DNA of 64,000 bases. It comes from Clostridium sp. M62/1 (GTDB taxonomy: Bacteria; Bacillota; Clostridia; Lachnospirales; Lachnospiraceae). The stretch covers positions 1,804,001 through 1,868,000 of the forward strand of contig NZ_CP085988.1 in assembly GCF_020736365.1 (NCBI RefSeq), written 5' to 3'. Below the pieces are notes generated by a model. The model was not told the origin of the DNA and ran no database searches. It saw only the letters and a program-made list of their open reading frames with translations. The position numbers and the translations under genes were made by a program. Below are positions 25,393 through 34,445 of the stretch, in pieces. How positions within the stretch are numbered: the stretch's first letter is position 1; each line of letters opens with the position of its first letter.

Positions 25393-27948
25393 ATGAAAGA
25401 GTACGAACATATACAGTTTATGGCCCAAAAACTGGGATTTCAAAGCTTTACGGAATTGCAGCACAAGGCTTTTTGTGCAGACGAGACCTATAACTCCGGC
25501 AGGTGGCTGTTTGTCATAGGTGCGACAAGCAGTGGGAAAACGCTGATTCCGCTGCTGTTATACTTTCGTGAGTACATGAGGAAAAAAGGAGAGGGGAAAC
25601 CGCACAGACTGCTGTTTGCAGTGCCGTACCGGGCGCTGGCAGGCCAAAAGCAGAAGGAAATCTCGGAAATGACAGAGAGGCTGGGACTGGAGCTGCGGGT
25701 TACTCTGTCAACTGGTGAATTCCGTGGGGATGATATGGATGTGCTGAATGGAAAGACGGACATCGCGGTTATTATCTATGAGAAGGTATTTATGTTCTCC
25801 AGTATGAAGCGCAGTTTCCTGGACAGCTACGATATGCTGGTATTGGACGAGATTGGACTTACGCAGGATACTTCCCGGGGAATAAAGGCAGATTTTATTC
25901 TTCTGCAGGCGGTGGCCCATGAGAAACTGCGGGTGATTGCGCTGGGAACGCCATTTTATGACTGGAGCAGGTATATCTCTGCCGGAAAATTTTTTCAGAT
26001 TCAGGTAAATCAAAGACCTATTTTGCTGGAGACATATCCCATCTACTACACGAAGGCAGGTGTGAACTACGTGGGCTCTGGATGCATGGCAGTACAGCCG
26101 TGCCTTTTTGAGTCTCTTCACAACCGGGGGATTGAAGTGAATCCCAGGCGCCGTACGGACCGTATTATCGCTGATATCTGTCAGTATCACCTCGGAATGG
26201 GGCATAAAATACTGATCTTTGAAAACAACCGTACAGAAGTTCGATTGCTGGCGCAGCGGATCTGCAGTGAATTGTCGGAGCGCGGGGTACTGAAGGCGGA
26301 AAAAAGTGAATCCGCCTGCAGGCAATACATCCTTGAGGAAACTGCTGTTCAGAATGATGAAGAATTGTATGGGATTATGGATAAAAACGATTACCGGGCA
26401 TTTTCTGCAGGGATCGGCTATCATAATGCAGACGTCCCGACGTCCCTGCGTTTGCTGATCGAAAAGGAATTTCTGGAATCTGATGGATGCCTTCGGATCT
26501 TGTGCAGCACAGAAACATTAGTCTATGGGATTAACAGTAATGCAGATGTAGTTATTATCCCATCTATGATCAAGCAGCATATAGAAGAATTACAGAGTGC
26601 GGATTTTCTTTATCCGAATGAATACATGAATTATATCGGCCGTGCGGGACGTCTGGATCCGTCACTGCCGGCTGACAGGCAGGTAAGAAAGGGATATGTA
26701 TACCCGTTTTTGAAGGCCAAATACTGTATTCCGGACGAAGAGCGTGTTAACCCTGAAAAAGATCAGAAATTATTGTGGGAGAATCTGCAGAAGGAAGTTC
26801 AGCGCCCGCTCGTAATTTCCAGCTGTTTTTTCAGTGCAGATTTAGATACACTGCCCTTCTATTTGCTGAGCCTTTTTCCCAATGCGGCAGACGGCTGTTC
26901 CGGCTGTTCCGCGCTGACGGCAGATGAACTTCTGAGATATACCAGGCTTTTGCCAAAGCCTCCAGGATTGGAAATAGATGAGAAAGAACGAATTGACGGG
27001 CTTCTGGATCTTCTGCTGAAACGTAAGCTGATCTGTATTGCAAATGACGAGGAAGATGAGGACGAGGAGTATGTCCCGGAATATCGGCTCACGGATGTAG
27101 GCAGGAAGCTCAGCGGCTACATTATAGGCATAGACGACTATGACGGATTAACTGCGATGATCTGCAGATGTATTACAGATAAGAACATGTTTAAAGCAGA
27201 TTTACTGCTTGGAGTAATGGTGAGCAGTGAGGTCAGAATCCATATTGCGCAGGACATTCCCCCTCTTACGGATTATTATCCGCAGACTCTGGAACAGTCG
27301 GTCAGGGCAATGAAGCAGATGCTGGAGCGGCAGTCGCGGGGGGTGTTCAGCAAGAGTCAGTATCAGGCCATTAAAGAGGATATAAAGAATTACACAGCAT
27401 GGCTGAAAAATGGACAGTATAAACGGCTTGCCGGGTACAGAAGATTTCAGAGGCAGCGCCTTTTGTTTGCACTGTTTCTGTGGAGCGATGAAAACTGCAC
27501 GATAAAGCAGTTTTATGATGCCTTTTTCGTGAATTACACTCAGATGAAGCGTTTTGCAGAATATATCAGCTACCGTCTGGATATTATCCGGCTGGCGCTG
27601 CCGTCTGTGACGGATGAGAATGGCGAGCTGCTTTACAGAAAGATCGGCATGGAACGTCTTCGGGAAGCAGAGCTGTGGATGAAGGAACAGTCTGATGAGC
27701 TGTTCTACCGGATTCCGGCTTTTATCTGCCGCTTCCTGAATATTCAGTGCAGTGACCCACGAGAGGCACAGAAGATCCGTGCGGTGGCCAAAGTCTACAT
27801 AGATTTAAGACGAATTCAGGATAAAGGGGAGACGCTGGATCAAAGCGAAAGAAAAAAAGTAAGGGAGATCAAAGCCAGAATTGAAACATGGCACAACGAA
27901 GAGTGGAAAAAGGCATTTCACAGCGAATTCAGGGAGGTACTATTATGA
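25393..27948 (+). CDS. Ski2-like superfamily 2 helicase
   Basis: This 851-residue helicase has Walker A 'GATSSGKT' (residues 43-50), motif Ia 'FAVPYRALAGQKQKE', a DExH-type motif II 'MLVLDEIGL', motif IV-VI elements including 'ILCSTETLVYGIN' and 'YIGRAGRLD', a winged-helix-like segment ('YRLTDVGRKLSGY') and a long helical ratchet-like C-terminus. The order resembles Hel308/Ski2 helicases that track on single strands. It follows the TIR-SLOG gene by 68 bases and its stop overlaps the start of the next helicase (ATGA), so the three are co-expressed. It probably unwinds or scans foreign nucleic acid. Confidence 0.8.
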   Translation: MKEYEHIQFMAQKLGFQSFTELQHKAFCADETYNSGRWLFVIGATSSGKTLIPLLLYFREYMRKKGEGKPHRLLFAVPYRALAGQKQKEISEMTERLGLELRVTLSTGEFRGDDMDVLNGKTDIAVIIYEKVFMFSSMKRSFLDSYDMLVLDEIGLTQDTSRGIKADFILLQAVAHEKLRVIALGTPFYDWSRYISAGKFFQIQVNQRPILLETYPIYYTKAGVNYVGSGCMAVQPCLFESLHNRGIEVNPRRRTDRIIADICQYHLGMGHKILIFENNRTEVRLLAQRICSELSERGVLKAEKSESACRQYILEETAVQNDEELYGIMDKNDYRAFSAGIGYHNADVPTSLRLLIEKEFLESDGCLRILCSTETLVYGINSNADVVIIPSMIKQHIEELQSADFLYPNEYMNYIGRAGRLDPSLPADRQVRKGYVYPFLKAKYCIPDEERVNPEKDQKLLWENLQKEVQRPLVISSCFFSADLDTLPFYLLSLFPNAADGCSGCSALTADELLRYTRLLPKPPGLEIDEKERIDGLLDLLLKRKLICIANDEEDEDEEYVPEYRLTDVGRKLSGYIIGIDDYDGLTAMICRCITDKNMFKADLLLGVMVSSEVRIHIAQDIPPLTDYYPQTLEQSVRAMKQMLERQSRGVFSKSQYQAIKEDIKNYTAWLKNGQYKRLAGYRRFQRQRLLFALFLWSDENCTIKQFYDAFFVNYTQMKRFAEYISYRLDIIRLALPSVTDENGELLYRKIGMERLREAELWMKEQSDELFYRIPAFICRFLNIQCSDPREAQKIRAVAKVYIDLRRIQDKGETLDQSERKKVREIKARIETWHNEEWKKAFHSEFREVLL

Positions 27949-29765
27949 ACAGCAGTGATGTAAAAAAAATTGCTTCATTTGATGATATCATCGAACAGCA
28001 TCAGCTGAGCAGGGACGCTTTAAAGGCTCTGGAAAAGCGTCTCAGCCAACAGGCCAATATGGACGAATTTCAGTTTACCAGCCTACAGAAGGAAGCCTTC
28101 AATAAGGAGGGGTTCTGGCGGGGAGACCCGAAGACGGATTCACAGCATGTGATTGTTCAGGGGGCGACCAGCTCCGGCAAGACGCTGGTGAGCGAGATGG
28201 CCATTATGGATTGCCTGAAAAGCAGGAAGAAGAGTATTGTGCTGGTACCGCTGAAGGCTATGGTGAGGGAGCGCTGCGAGTCTCTGCAGGAGGATCTGAA
28301 ACCGCTGGGGACAGGGCAGGTATACGCTTCCAGCAGCGATTTTCAGGATCACGATGGAGACATCGTGAACGGGGACTATGAGGTGGCTGTAATTGTCTAT
28401 GAGAAATTTTTTGCAATGCTTACGCAGGCTTCGGGCAATATGATGAATGACTGTGCGCTGCTGGTTGTAGATGAGATGCAGATGCTTTCCAGCATCAATC
28501 GCGGGCCAAAGCTGGAAATCAGTATCCAGAAAATACTCCGCCGCAATGAGAGTTCCAGGAAAAACACAGTGGAGACGAGGATTATGTGCCTTACAACCAG
28601 TGACTGTAAGGCGAACTATATCTACAAGTGGCTGACTGTCCGGAAAAACGGCATGGAGCAGCCGCCGATTCTGATTAGCTGCCCGAAGCGTCCGGTGGGA
28701 TTGAAGGAGTACGTGATTCAGCTGGACGGCAAATGGAGGATGCGCTACACAGCCGGGGAAAATATTAAAGACATCGATGTGAAGTCTGAGGACGAGGGAG
28801 CGCTTGATGTTCCCGGATATGTCAAAGAATGTAAAATGGAACAGGCAAAGCAGGCTCTCCTGAAGGCCCTGCTTCTGAAGATTCACGAGGATAATCCCAA
28901 AGCCAAAGTATTGGTTTTTGCAAATGGCAGGAACAAAACCAAAAAGCTGGCAGAGTTTATCGCACAGCTGAAATTGACAGAAGTAAAGAGATTATCGGAT
29001 ACGGCAAAGGAAATCAATAATTATGATGGGGACGAGTACCAGAATATATTAAAAGAAAATCTCCTGCCCAGATCCATTGCATTCCACAATGCCGCATTGT
29101 CTGTGGCACTCAGAGAATTTATTGAACAGCTGTACAAGCAGGAAGGGGCGCTGTGCTATGTAGTGGCCACAGAGACGCTGACCATTGGAATGAATATGCC
29201 GGTGGATGTGATGATCTTGTATGATACCATTGTCCACCGGGGCGGCGGGACACCGCCGGAAGCTCTCACCAGTCAGGAATATAAGAATTTTGTGGGACGG
29301 GCAGGACGCCTGGGGCAGACAAACCGGATGGGAGAGAGCTACGTATTTGCCACCAGTAAAACGGACGCTGATAAATACTGGGATTCCTATGTCAACTGCA
29401 GGACAGAAGAAATTGAATCGGCACTGATTTATGCAAATGAGATTGAGCAGGCCCCCTACTATCTCAGTCTTCTCGGAGAAGAAGAATATACACAAGAGGA
29501 TCTGGAAAAATTGTGGAATAAAAGTTTTTCCAAATGTTGCTCGGGTACTTCGCTCAACATGGACCGGGTGGTGCGGGAATTGATGAAAGCAAAACTTTGC
29601 CAGCGGGCGGAAGAGAGTGATGACGAAAGTGATGAGGATGTCTATGAGCTGAGTGATTACGGACGCCTGATGGCTCCCTATGCGTTCAGCCTTGACACCT
29701 GCAAAAAAATACGAAAACTGTTTTTTGATGGAGGACTGCGGAGAGTCAGACGTGAAAAAGGGTGA
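27945..29765 (+). CDS. second Ski2-like helicase, motor domains only
   Basis: The ATG at 27945 overlaps the previous stop and is preceded by AGGGAGG, giving 606 residues. Walker A is 'GATSSGKT' (residues 73-80), motif Ia is 'VLVPLKAMVRERCE', motif II is 'LLVVDEMQML', and later come 'VVATETLTIGMNMP' and 'FVGRAGRLGQ'. The chain ends just after a winged-helix-like piece ('YELSDYGRLMAPYAFSLDT'). The ratchet and helix-hairpin-helix parts that normally follow in the same chain are instead encoded by the next gene, which overlaps by GTGA. It is related to but clearly different from the helicase at 25393. Confidence 0.8.
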   Translation: MNSSDVKKIASFDDIIEQHQLSRDALKALEKRLSQQANMDEFQFTSLQKEAFNKEGFWRGDPKTDSQHVIVQGATSSGKTLVSEMAIMDCLKSRKKSIVLVPLKAMVRERCESLQEDLKPLGTGQVYASSSDFQDHDGDIVNGDYEVAVIVYEKFFAMLTQASGNMMNDCALLVVDEMQMLSSINRGPKLEISIQKILRRNESSRKNTVETRIMCLTTSDCKANYIYKWLTVRKNGMEQPPILISCPKRPVGLKEYVIQLDGKWRMRYTAGENIKDIDVKSEDEGALDVPGYVKECKMEQAKQALLKALLLKIHEDNPKAKVLVFANGRNKTKKLAEFIAQLKLTEVKRLSDTAKEINNYDGDEYQNILKENLLPRSIAFHNAALSVALREFIEQLYKQEGALCYVVATETLTIGMNMPVDVMILYDTIVHRGGGTPPEALTSQEYKNFVGRAGRLGQTNRMGESYVFATSKTDADKYWDSYVNCRTEEIESALIYANEIEQAPYYLSLLGEEEYTQEDLEKLWNKSFSKCCSGTSLNMDRVVRELMKAKLCQRAEESDDESDEDVYELSDYGRLMAPYAFSLDTCKKIRKLFFDGGLRRVRREKG

Positions 29766-32212
29766 ACGGCAATACAGAAACCGTATATGAATGGCAGACG
29801 GTCCCTGATCCGGGAAAAGGAGGCCTTCCGGAGAATGTGACGCAGGATGATATTAAAAACGACAGATATCTGCTGGATATTCTGTATGCACTCTGCTGCA
29901 CAGAAGAGGTTCGGCGGATGGGACAGCTGAAACTGCCTGTGGCCGAGAAAAATCCGGAGAAGGCCCGCTCAGCCCTGGATAAAGTCGAAATGAAACTGAA
30001 GGACATGATTGCAGAAAAAGATGAAAAGCCGGCAAAATGTGAGGTATGGAAAGCCAGCCCCCTTTCTTATATGCTGGAAAATGGATATGTGCATGAGCGG
30101 GAGGAGAAAGAATCCGCCATGAGAGCCATTCTGCTGTGGCACTGGACCAAAGGGAAGACTATGGAAGAAATTAAGAAGGAGACAGGGTTTAACAACTTTG
30201 TATCCATAGTGAGCGGGGATCTGGCCCGCATGGCAGAAGTTGTGAGCTACCAGCTGGAAGCCATTTACCACTGCTATGGAGGTTACGCTGGAAAGAGCAG
30301 GTTTGCACCCAGGGCTCTCGGTCCGCTCTATGCGCTTTCGACCCGTGTGAAATATGGCATGCGAAGGGATCTGGTGATTATCATGAATCGTCAGCTGAGG
30401 GGGATCGACCGAAAAACAGTGCTTCGGATCGGGGCGGCATGTGACAGACTGGGAAAATATGACAGTCCCGCCAATTTTTTGAAGGAGGCCCCGGCAGAAG
30501 AGTTGGAGGGGATCATAACCGAGCAGCAGCGAATCGAGCTGCTTCGCCGGATCGACGATCTCTACTTACGTGACAGACTGCCAAGCCTGTTGGACACCAT
30601 TCAGAGTGATCTGGGAAAGATGTCATTGGGAGATGAGGCGCGAAACGCGATTGAACAGCTGTATAATATCAGCGGCGATACGAAGGAGGAGAATCTGCTG
30701 GGACCTTTGGACAAAATTTTCCTGACAGAGGATGCCAGGTTCAGATTGAGGATGGATTCGGAAATAGAACGGCCAATTTACAATGAACGCGTGAATCTGC
30801 AGCTGTTTCCGGATGGCAGCCGTGCGAAACTGGAGAGCGAATCGGGAGGAGATAAGACAGTATTTACGATCGGTATTTATACAGGCAATCGAAAACAGGA
30901 TGAGAATCTCAGCGTGTATTTTGCACAGGAAAAGAGAAGGGGAATCAATATTCTGCTGTTTAAGCAGGAGGCGGCACTTGCAGATATCCATCAGTGCAGA
31001 ACCGATGGTTCTATATGGGAACTGCTTGACGAGCATGGGGAGGTTCTCATAGGCAGTATCCATATTGCGATGACGTTCCGGACATTCAGTGAACTGATCG
31101 CCCAGGATATTGCACTTGATGACAGCGATGCGCACATTTTGCTGTCTATGCTGAAAGATATACGAGGAGTATTCCAGATGCCGGGACTCCAGATACTCAG
31201 ACCTTTTTTGCAGAACTACGATACTGCCTCCGATCAGCAGCTGTCTGCGGAATCGGCAGAATCAGTGGAAGAAGGAGCCTCCGTTCTGCGTATTCTCTAT
31301 GACAGGAGGCTGGATCGGGTTGAGCGTGTTCTTGAACATATTACACAGAAACTGAAAGAATCTCATATTTTATATCGAGTTCTGCGGTGGGGCGAAGTTC
31401 TCGATTCAGAAGCTTTGACAGACGCTCCGACGATGCTGTTCCTGGAGTGGGATACGGTAAAAAGCAGCAGGAGCCTGGATGCGTTCTGCAATTGCCTGAG
31501 GAGGAATCATTACCGGCATACCTATGCACTTTTCAATTCTGAGGATGCTTACCGGAAGTGGGGTACGGAAAATCCAAAGCTGCCGTGTGTGGAACTGGAG
31601 CACAGCTGTCAGACCAAAGATATTGACGGCATTGTCAAAAAAATCAGTGTACTTTCTAACCTTTTTAAAAGAAACAAATATCTGATAGGGGTTTCCTACG
31701 CAAAAGATAAGATTCAGGGCGGAATGAGGCCTGCGGTGGCTCAGCTTGAGAGAATTGTCGAGCTTCTGAATGAGGAATACGGGGAGTCGGCTGTTCTGTT
31801 CGACGAGAATCCATCTTCAGCTAACAAGTTTGACGGCAACGGCGTGCTGCCTGAGGCGTTGAAATTGTATCAGAAATGTGATTATTTTCTGATTCTTGAT
31901 GACAGCTTTTACGATTTGAGCAGCGCATGTGAGAGAGAGGGGAGGGTAATATTTGAAAAACTGCATCAGGGTCTGGCTGCAGGACACCTTTGGTTCCTGC
32001 ACCCGGATAATGACAGACACTGCAGATTGTTTAATGAAGGCAGAGATTATTCTACAAGGCTGAATCTGACGGAAGAAAACTCGAAAAGGGTGGCAGAACA
32101 GATTATCGAGAAAATTAGTGGAGACATATCGGAAGAATATAAGGAAAGAAAGATAAGAGTCACCATTAATGCTGATAGGCAAGATGCGGCTGAGGAGGTG
32201 TCTGATAAGTAA
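29762..32212 (+). CDS. helicase accessory domains fused to a C-terminal TIR-like domain
   Basis: This 816-residue protein starts at a GTG that overlaps the TGA of the helicase gene. Residues about 115-240 match the ratchet and HhH region of Ski2-like helicases ('LLWHWTKGKTMEEI', 'SGDLARMAEVVSYQLEAIYH', 'LSTRVKYGMRRDLV'). Residues 340-600 are unassigned. Residues about 638-770 look TIR-like: 'YLIGVSYAKDK', then 'LYQKCDYFLILDDSFYDLSS' and 'CEREGRVIFEKL', with a candidate catalytic glutamate in the last segment. It is therefore the missing half of the upstream helicase carrying a second TIR-type effector. The TIR call rests on pattern only. Confidence 0.6.
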   Translation: MNGNTETVYEWQTVPDPGKGGLPENVTQDDIKNDRYLLDILYALCCTEEVRRMGQLKLPVAEKNPEKARSALDKVEMKLKDMIAEKDEKPAKCEVWKASPLSYMLENGYVHEREEKESAMRAILLWHWTKGKTMEEIKKETGFNNFVSIVSGDLARMAEVVSYQLEAIYHCYGGYAGKSRFAPRALGPLYALSTRVKYGMRRDLVIIMNRQLRGIDRKTVLRIGAACDRLGKYDSPANFLKEAPAEELEGIITEQQRIELLRRIDDLYLRDRLPSLLDTIQSDLGKMSLGDEARNAIEQLYNISGDTKEENLLGPLDKIFLTEDARFRLRMDSEIERPIYNERVNLQLFPDGSRAKLESESGGDKTVFTIGIYTGNRKQDENLSVYFAQEKRRGINILLFKQEAALADIHQCRTDGSIWELLDEHGEVLIGSIHIAMTFRTFSELIAQDIALDDSDAHILLSMLKDIRGVFQMPGLQILRPFLQNYDTASDQQLSAESAESVEEGASVLRILYDRRLDRVERVLEHITQKLKESHILYRVLRWGEVLDSEALTDAPTMLFLEWDTVKSSRSLDAFCNCLRRNHYRHTYALFNSEDAYRKWGTENPKLPCVELEHSCQTKDIDGIVKKISVLSNLFKRNKYLIGVSYAKDKIQGGMRPAVAQLERIVELLNEEYGESAVLFDENPSSANKFDGNGVLPEALKLYQKCDYFLILDDSFYDLSSACEREGRVIFEKLHQGLAAGHLWFLHPDNDRHCRLFNEGRDYSTRLNLTEENSKRVAEQIIEKISGDISEEYKERKIRVTINADRQDAAEEVSDK

Positions 32213-32320
32213 GCTACTATGCAGAGTGGCGCGGGGCAGCGTGCCAGCATCAGAATAAAAAGTTTCATTTTAGAACTCCAATATTATCCCCCCAAAACCC
32301 CTGTCAGTCCCAGCTTCCCT

Positions 32321-32643
32321 ATGGAATAATGACTGCAAAGCGGTCATTATACCTGCGCCGAGCCGCTGGCGCCCGAAGGAAGCCAAAACACCACTGCGGC
32401 GAGTGTGCATCCCTCGGAGAGAATAGCATATCCGAAGGATATGGTATAATGACCGCAGAGCGGTCATTATACCTGCGCATACCAGTTTCAGCATGTACTG
32501 CTGAAATCCGGGCGCTAAATTCCGCCGGAGGCCGCCGTATCCAGAGGATATGGTAAAATAGCGAGGAAAGCGCATGCCATGCTCGCATGAGCATGCATTT
32601 GACGAGCGGTTCCATCGAGACGTTAGTCGAGATGGTAAAATAT
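32321..32643. repeat. modular interspersed repeat, copy 1 (modules A-B-C)
   Basis: Three modules of about 120, 109 and 82 bases are each bounded by ATGG(T/A)AWAAT-type sequence (32321, 32441, 32550, 32632). Modules A and B open with palindromes such as TATAATGACCGC-AGA-GCGGTCATTATA. A and B close with TATCC-GAA/AGA-GGATA hairpins. Module C holds GCATGC and CATGC palindromes and ends in GTCGAGATGG. A second copy with only modules A and C lies at 61834. No true gene is present, although the modules leave short open frames on both strands. Confidence 0.8.
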
Positions 32644-32759
32644 AAACCAGAAAGCGGCCGCAGCCGAAAGAAACCGAGAAGAGACTGAGATACACAATAC
32701 CAGTCCCATAAAGTTTCATCTCTAAAACACATAGTCTAAATATATAAGGAGGAGAGGAT

Positions 32760-34442
32760 ATGTCACTGAAATTTGAGCTCAGCACTGGAGCGGATGAGTT
32801 CCTCATAGAGGACGGCGAGGAAAAGGAGTCCTACAGCCTGATGCAGATCCCAAATGAGAATTCCATACTTGTCAAGAAAGCCGCAGCCAGTCTTTATGGC
32901 AGGATAGACCCTGTCACTCTTTACAATAACCTTTCTATCTGCGCAGATCTGTTTGAGGTGACCTATGATGCGGTGGACGGCATGGAGGGGCTCCAGTCTT
33001 CTGTGTGGAAACTCAGACAGAACTTAAACAAGGCGTCCATCGACAGCGCTGATGACTATGTCAGGGAGTTTATAAATCGTGTAGATAAGATTCCCGGCTA
33101 TTACAAGATAGGAGTGAAGGCACTCTTGTCAGAGCCTATAAACGGAAGTCAGGCCCTGAAGGTATTTTCGCTTATCAGTGCCGAGGCAGCGAAGATAAGC
33201 AGCCGGGCAAAAGAACTCATAGACATGTTTAAAACTCTCCAGAATGAGGCTGGAGAGATTGTGACAAGAATGCTTGATGCCAGAGCCCTGGATGTGAAAC
33301 AGAAAAAGCAGCTTGAGGATAATGTAGCCGGACTTAAAGCAAAGATGGATGGCCTCAAAGCAGTCCAGGATGATCTGGAATCGGAGATAGAGGAGCTTTC
33401 AGAGAAATACAAAGAAATAGATAAAAAGATCGACAGGGCGTCCAATCAGCAGTTCTGGATGGGGATTACCTCCGCCTTATGCGGAGCTATAGGCACAGGT
33501 CTGTCGGCATATGTCTCCACCACCGGAGCAGGTGCAGCTAACAATATAGGAAAAAATGTGGCCGACGCAGTATCCTCAGAAAAACAAAATGCCTCTGTTC
33601 AAAACACGCAGAAGCGGCTTGATGAGGTCAATGAAAAAATGAAAGCCTCGGAGGAGAGAATCAATGCTCTGAAAAAACAGCTGTCAGATAAGGATAAGGA
33701 GCTGAATGACGAGAATGACAAGGAGAAAAAGAAAGCTCTCTTAAAGGAAAAGGAGGAGCTCGCTTCAAAGCTGGAGCAGGAACAGGCAGGAAAGAGAGCG
33801 CTTGAAGCACAGGCAAAGTCTTATACAGATGTTATCTCAGGCATCTCTGCAGGGCTTTCAAATCTGAGCGGAAGCCTTGATAAGCAGGCTTCAGAGCTTT
33901 CAGATACAGTTGCCGCTCTCACGAAGCTTGCGGATGATATATCGGAAAAGAGAGCCGTTCTCAGAAAGGAAAAGAGAGAGATTCTGAGGCAGGTGGCTGA
34001 ATACACGAAGACTGTTGAAAATTCAGTTGTCACCAAAAATTCACTTGATCTGGCTATTTCCGCCTTAAGCGCAGGCATCGGCGCCATGAATTATATTGTG
34101 AGCGTGCTCAATGATTTTTATACTTTCTGGACTTCTGTCAAGACTCAAACAGGCTCTATGGCTGAAGGAGAGATAGAAAACTATATCACTCTCTTTGAGG
34201 ATGATCCGGAAGAACTGAGAACCATAAATTTTTACGTTATGCTTGCATCAAATGCCGCACAGTGGGTGGCACTCAAGCTCGTGCTTACGGACTACCAGCA
34301 TGCTTTTTACCGGGTCAGCGACAAGCTTCAGGCTCAGCTTAATGTTAAACAGGACAGCAATCCTGAAGTTATGTGGAAACGGGCCATCGAGCTCAGCAAG
34401 GGTAAGAGCGTAATGTTAGAGATTCAGGAGAAAAATATATAA
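32760..34442 (+). CDS. alpha-helical pore-forming toxin-like protein, component 1
   Basis: This 560-residue protein starts after AAGGAGGAGAGGAT. It is almost wholly helical, with long heptad coiled coils at about 180-230 and 275-350, flanking a hydrophobic Gly/Ala-rich hairpin at residues 233-258 ('FWMGITSALCGAIGTGLSAY'). A head hairpin between long helices is the plan of ClyA, HBL/NHE, Cry6 and XaxAB/YaxAB toxins. There is no signal peptide. The next gene, 3 bases away, encodes a smaller relative with a lectin domain, so the two probably act together. A role as cytolysin is inferred from architecture; a membrane-shaping helical protein is the alternative. Confidence 0.6.
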   Translation: MSLKFELSTGADEFLIEDGEEKESYSLMQIPNENSILVKKAAASLYGRIDPVTLYNNLSICADLFEVTYDAVDGMEGLQSSVWKLRQNLNKASIDSADDYVREFINRVDKIPGYYKIGVKALLSEPINGSQALKVFSLISAEAAKISSRAKELIDMFKTLQNEAGEIVTRMLDARALDVKQKKQLEDNVAGLKAKMDGLKAVQDDLESEIEELSEKYKEIDKKIDRASNQQFWMGITSALCGAIGTGLSAYVSTTGAGAANNIGKNVADAVSSEKQNASVQNTQKRLDEVNEKMKASEERINALKKQLSDKDKELNDENDKEKKKALLKEKEELASKLEQEQAGKRALEAQAKSYTDVISGISAGLSNLSGSLDKQASELSDTVAALTKLADDISEKRAVLRKEKREILRQVAEYTKTVENSVVTKNSLDLAISALSAGIGAMNYIVSVLNDFYTFWTSVKTQTGSMAEGEIENYITLFEDDPEELRTINFYVMLASNAAQWVALKLVLTDYQHAFYRVSDKLQAQLNVKQDSNPEVMWKRAIELSKGKSVMLEIQEKNI

Positions 34443-34445
34443 ATT

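Noticed and set aside
29750..29770. Programmed -1 frameshift joining the helicase to the next gene
   Set aside because: The sequence GAAAAAGGGTGA has no standard X XXY YYZ heptamer in the right frame. A GTGA start-stop overlap explains the junction better.
32329..32806. Open frames on both strands across the modular repeat, also found at 61680-62101
   Set aside because: Their similarity between the two places comes from the repeat itself. They start and stop at different points and lack ribosome binding sites.
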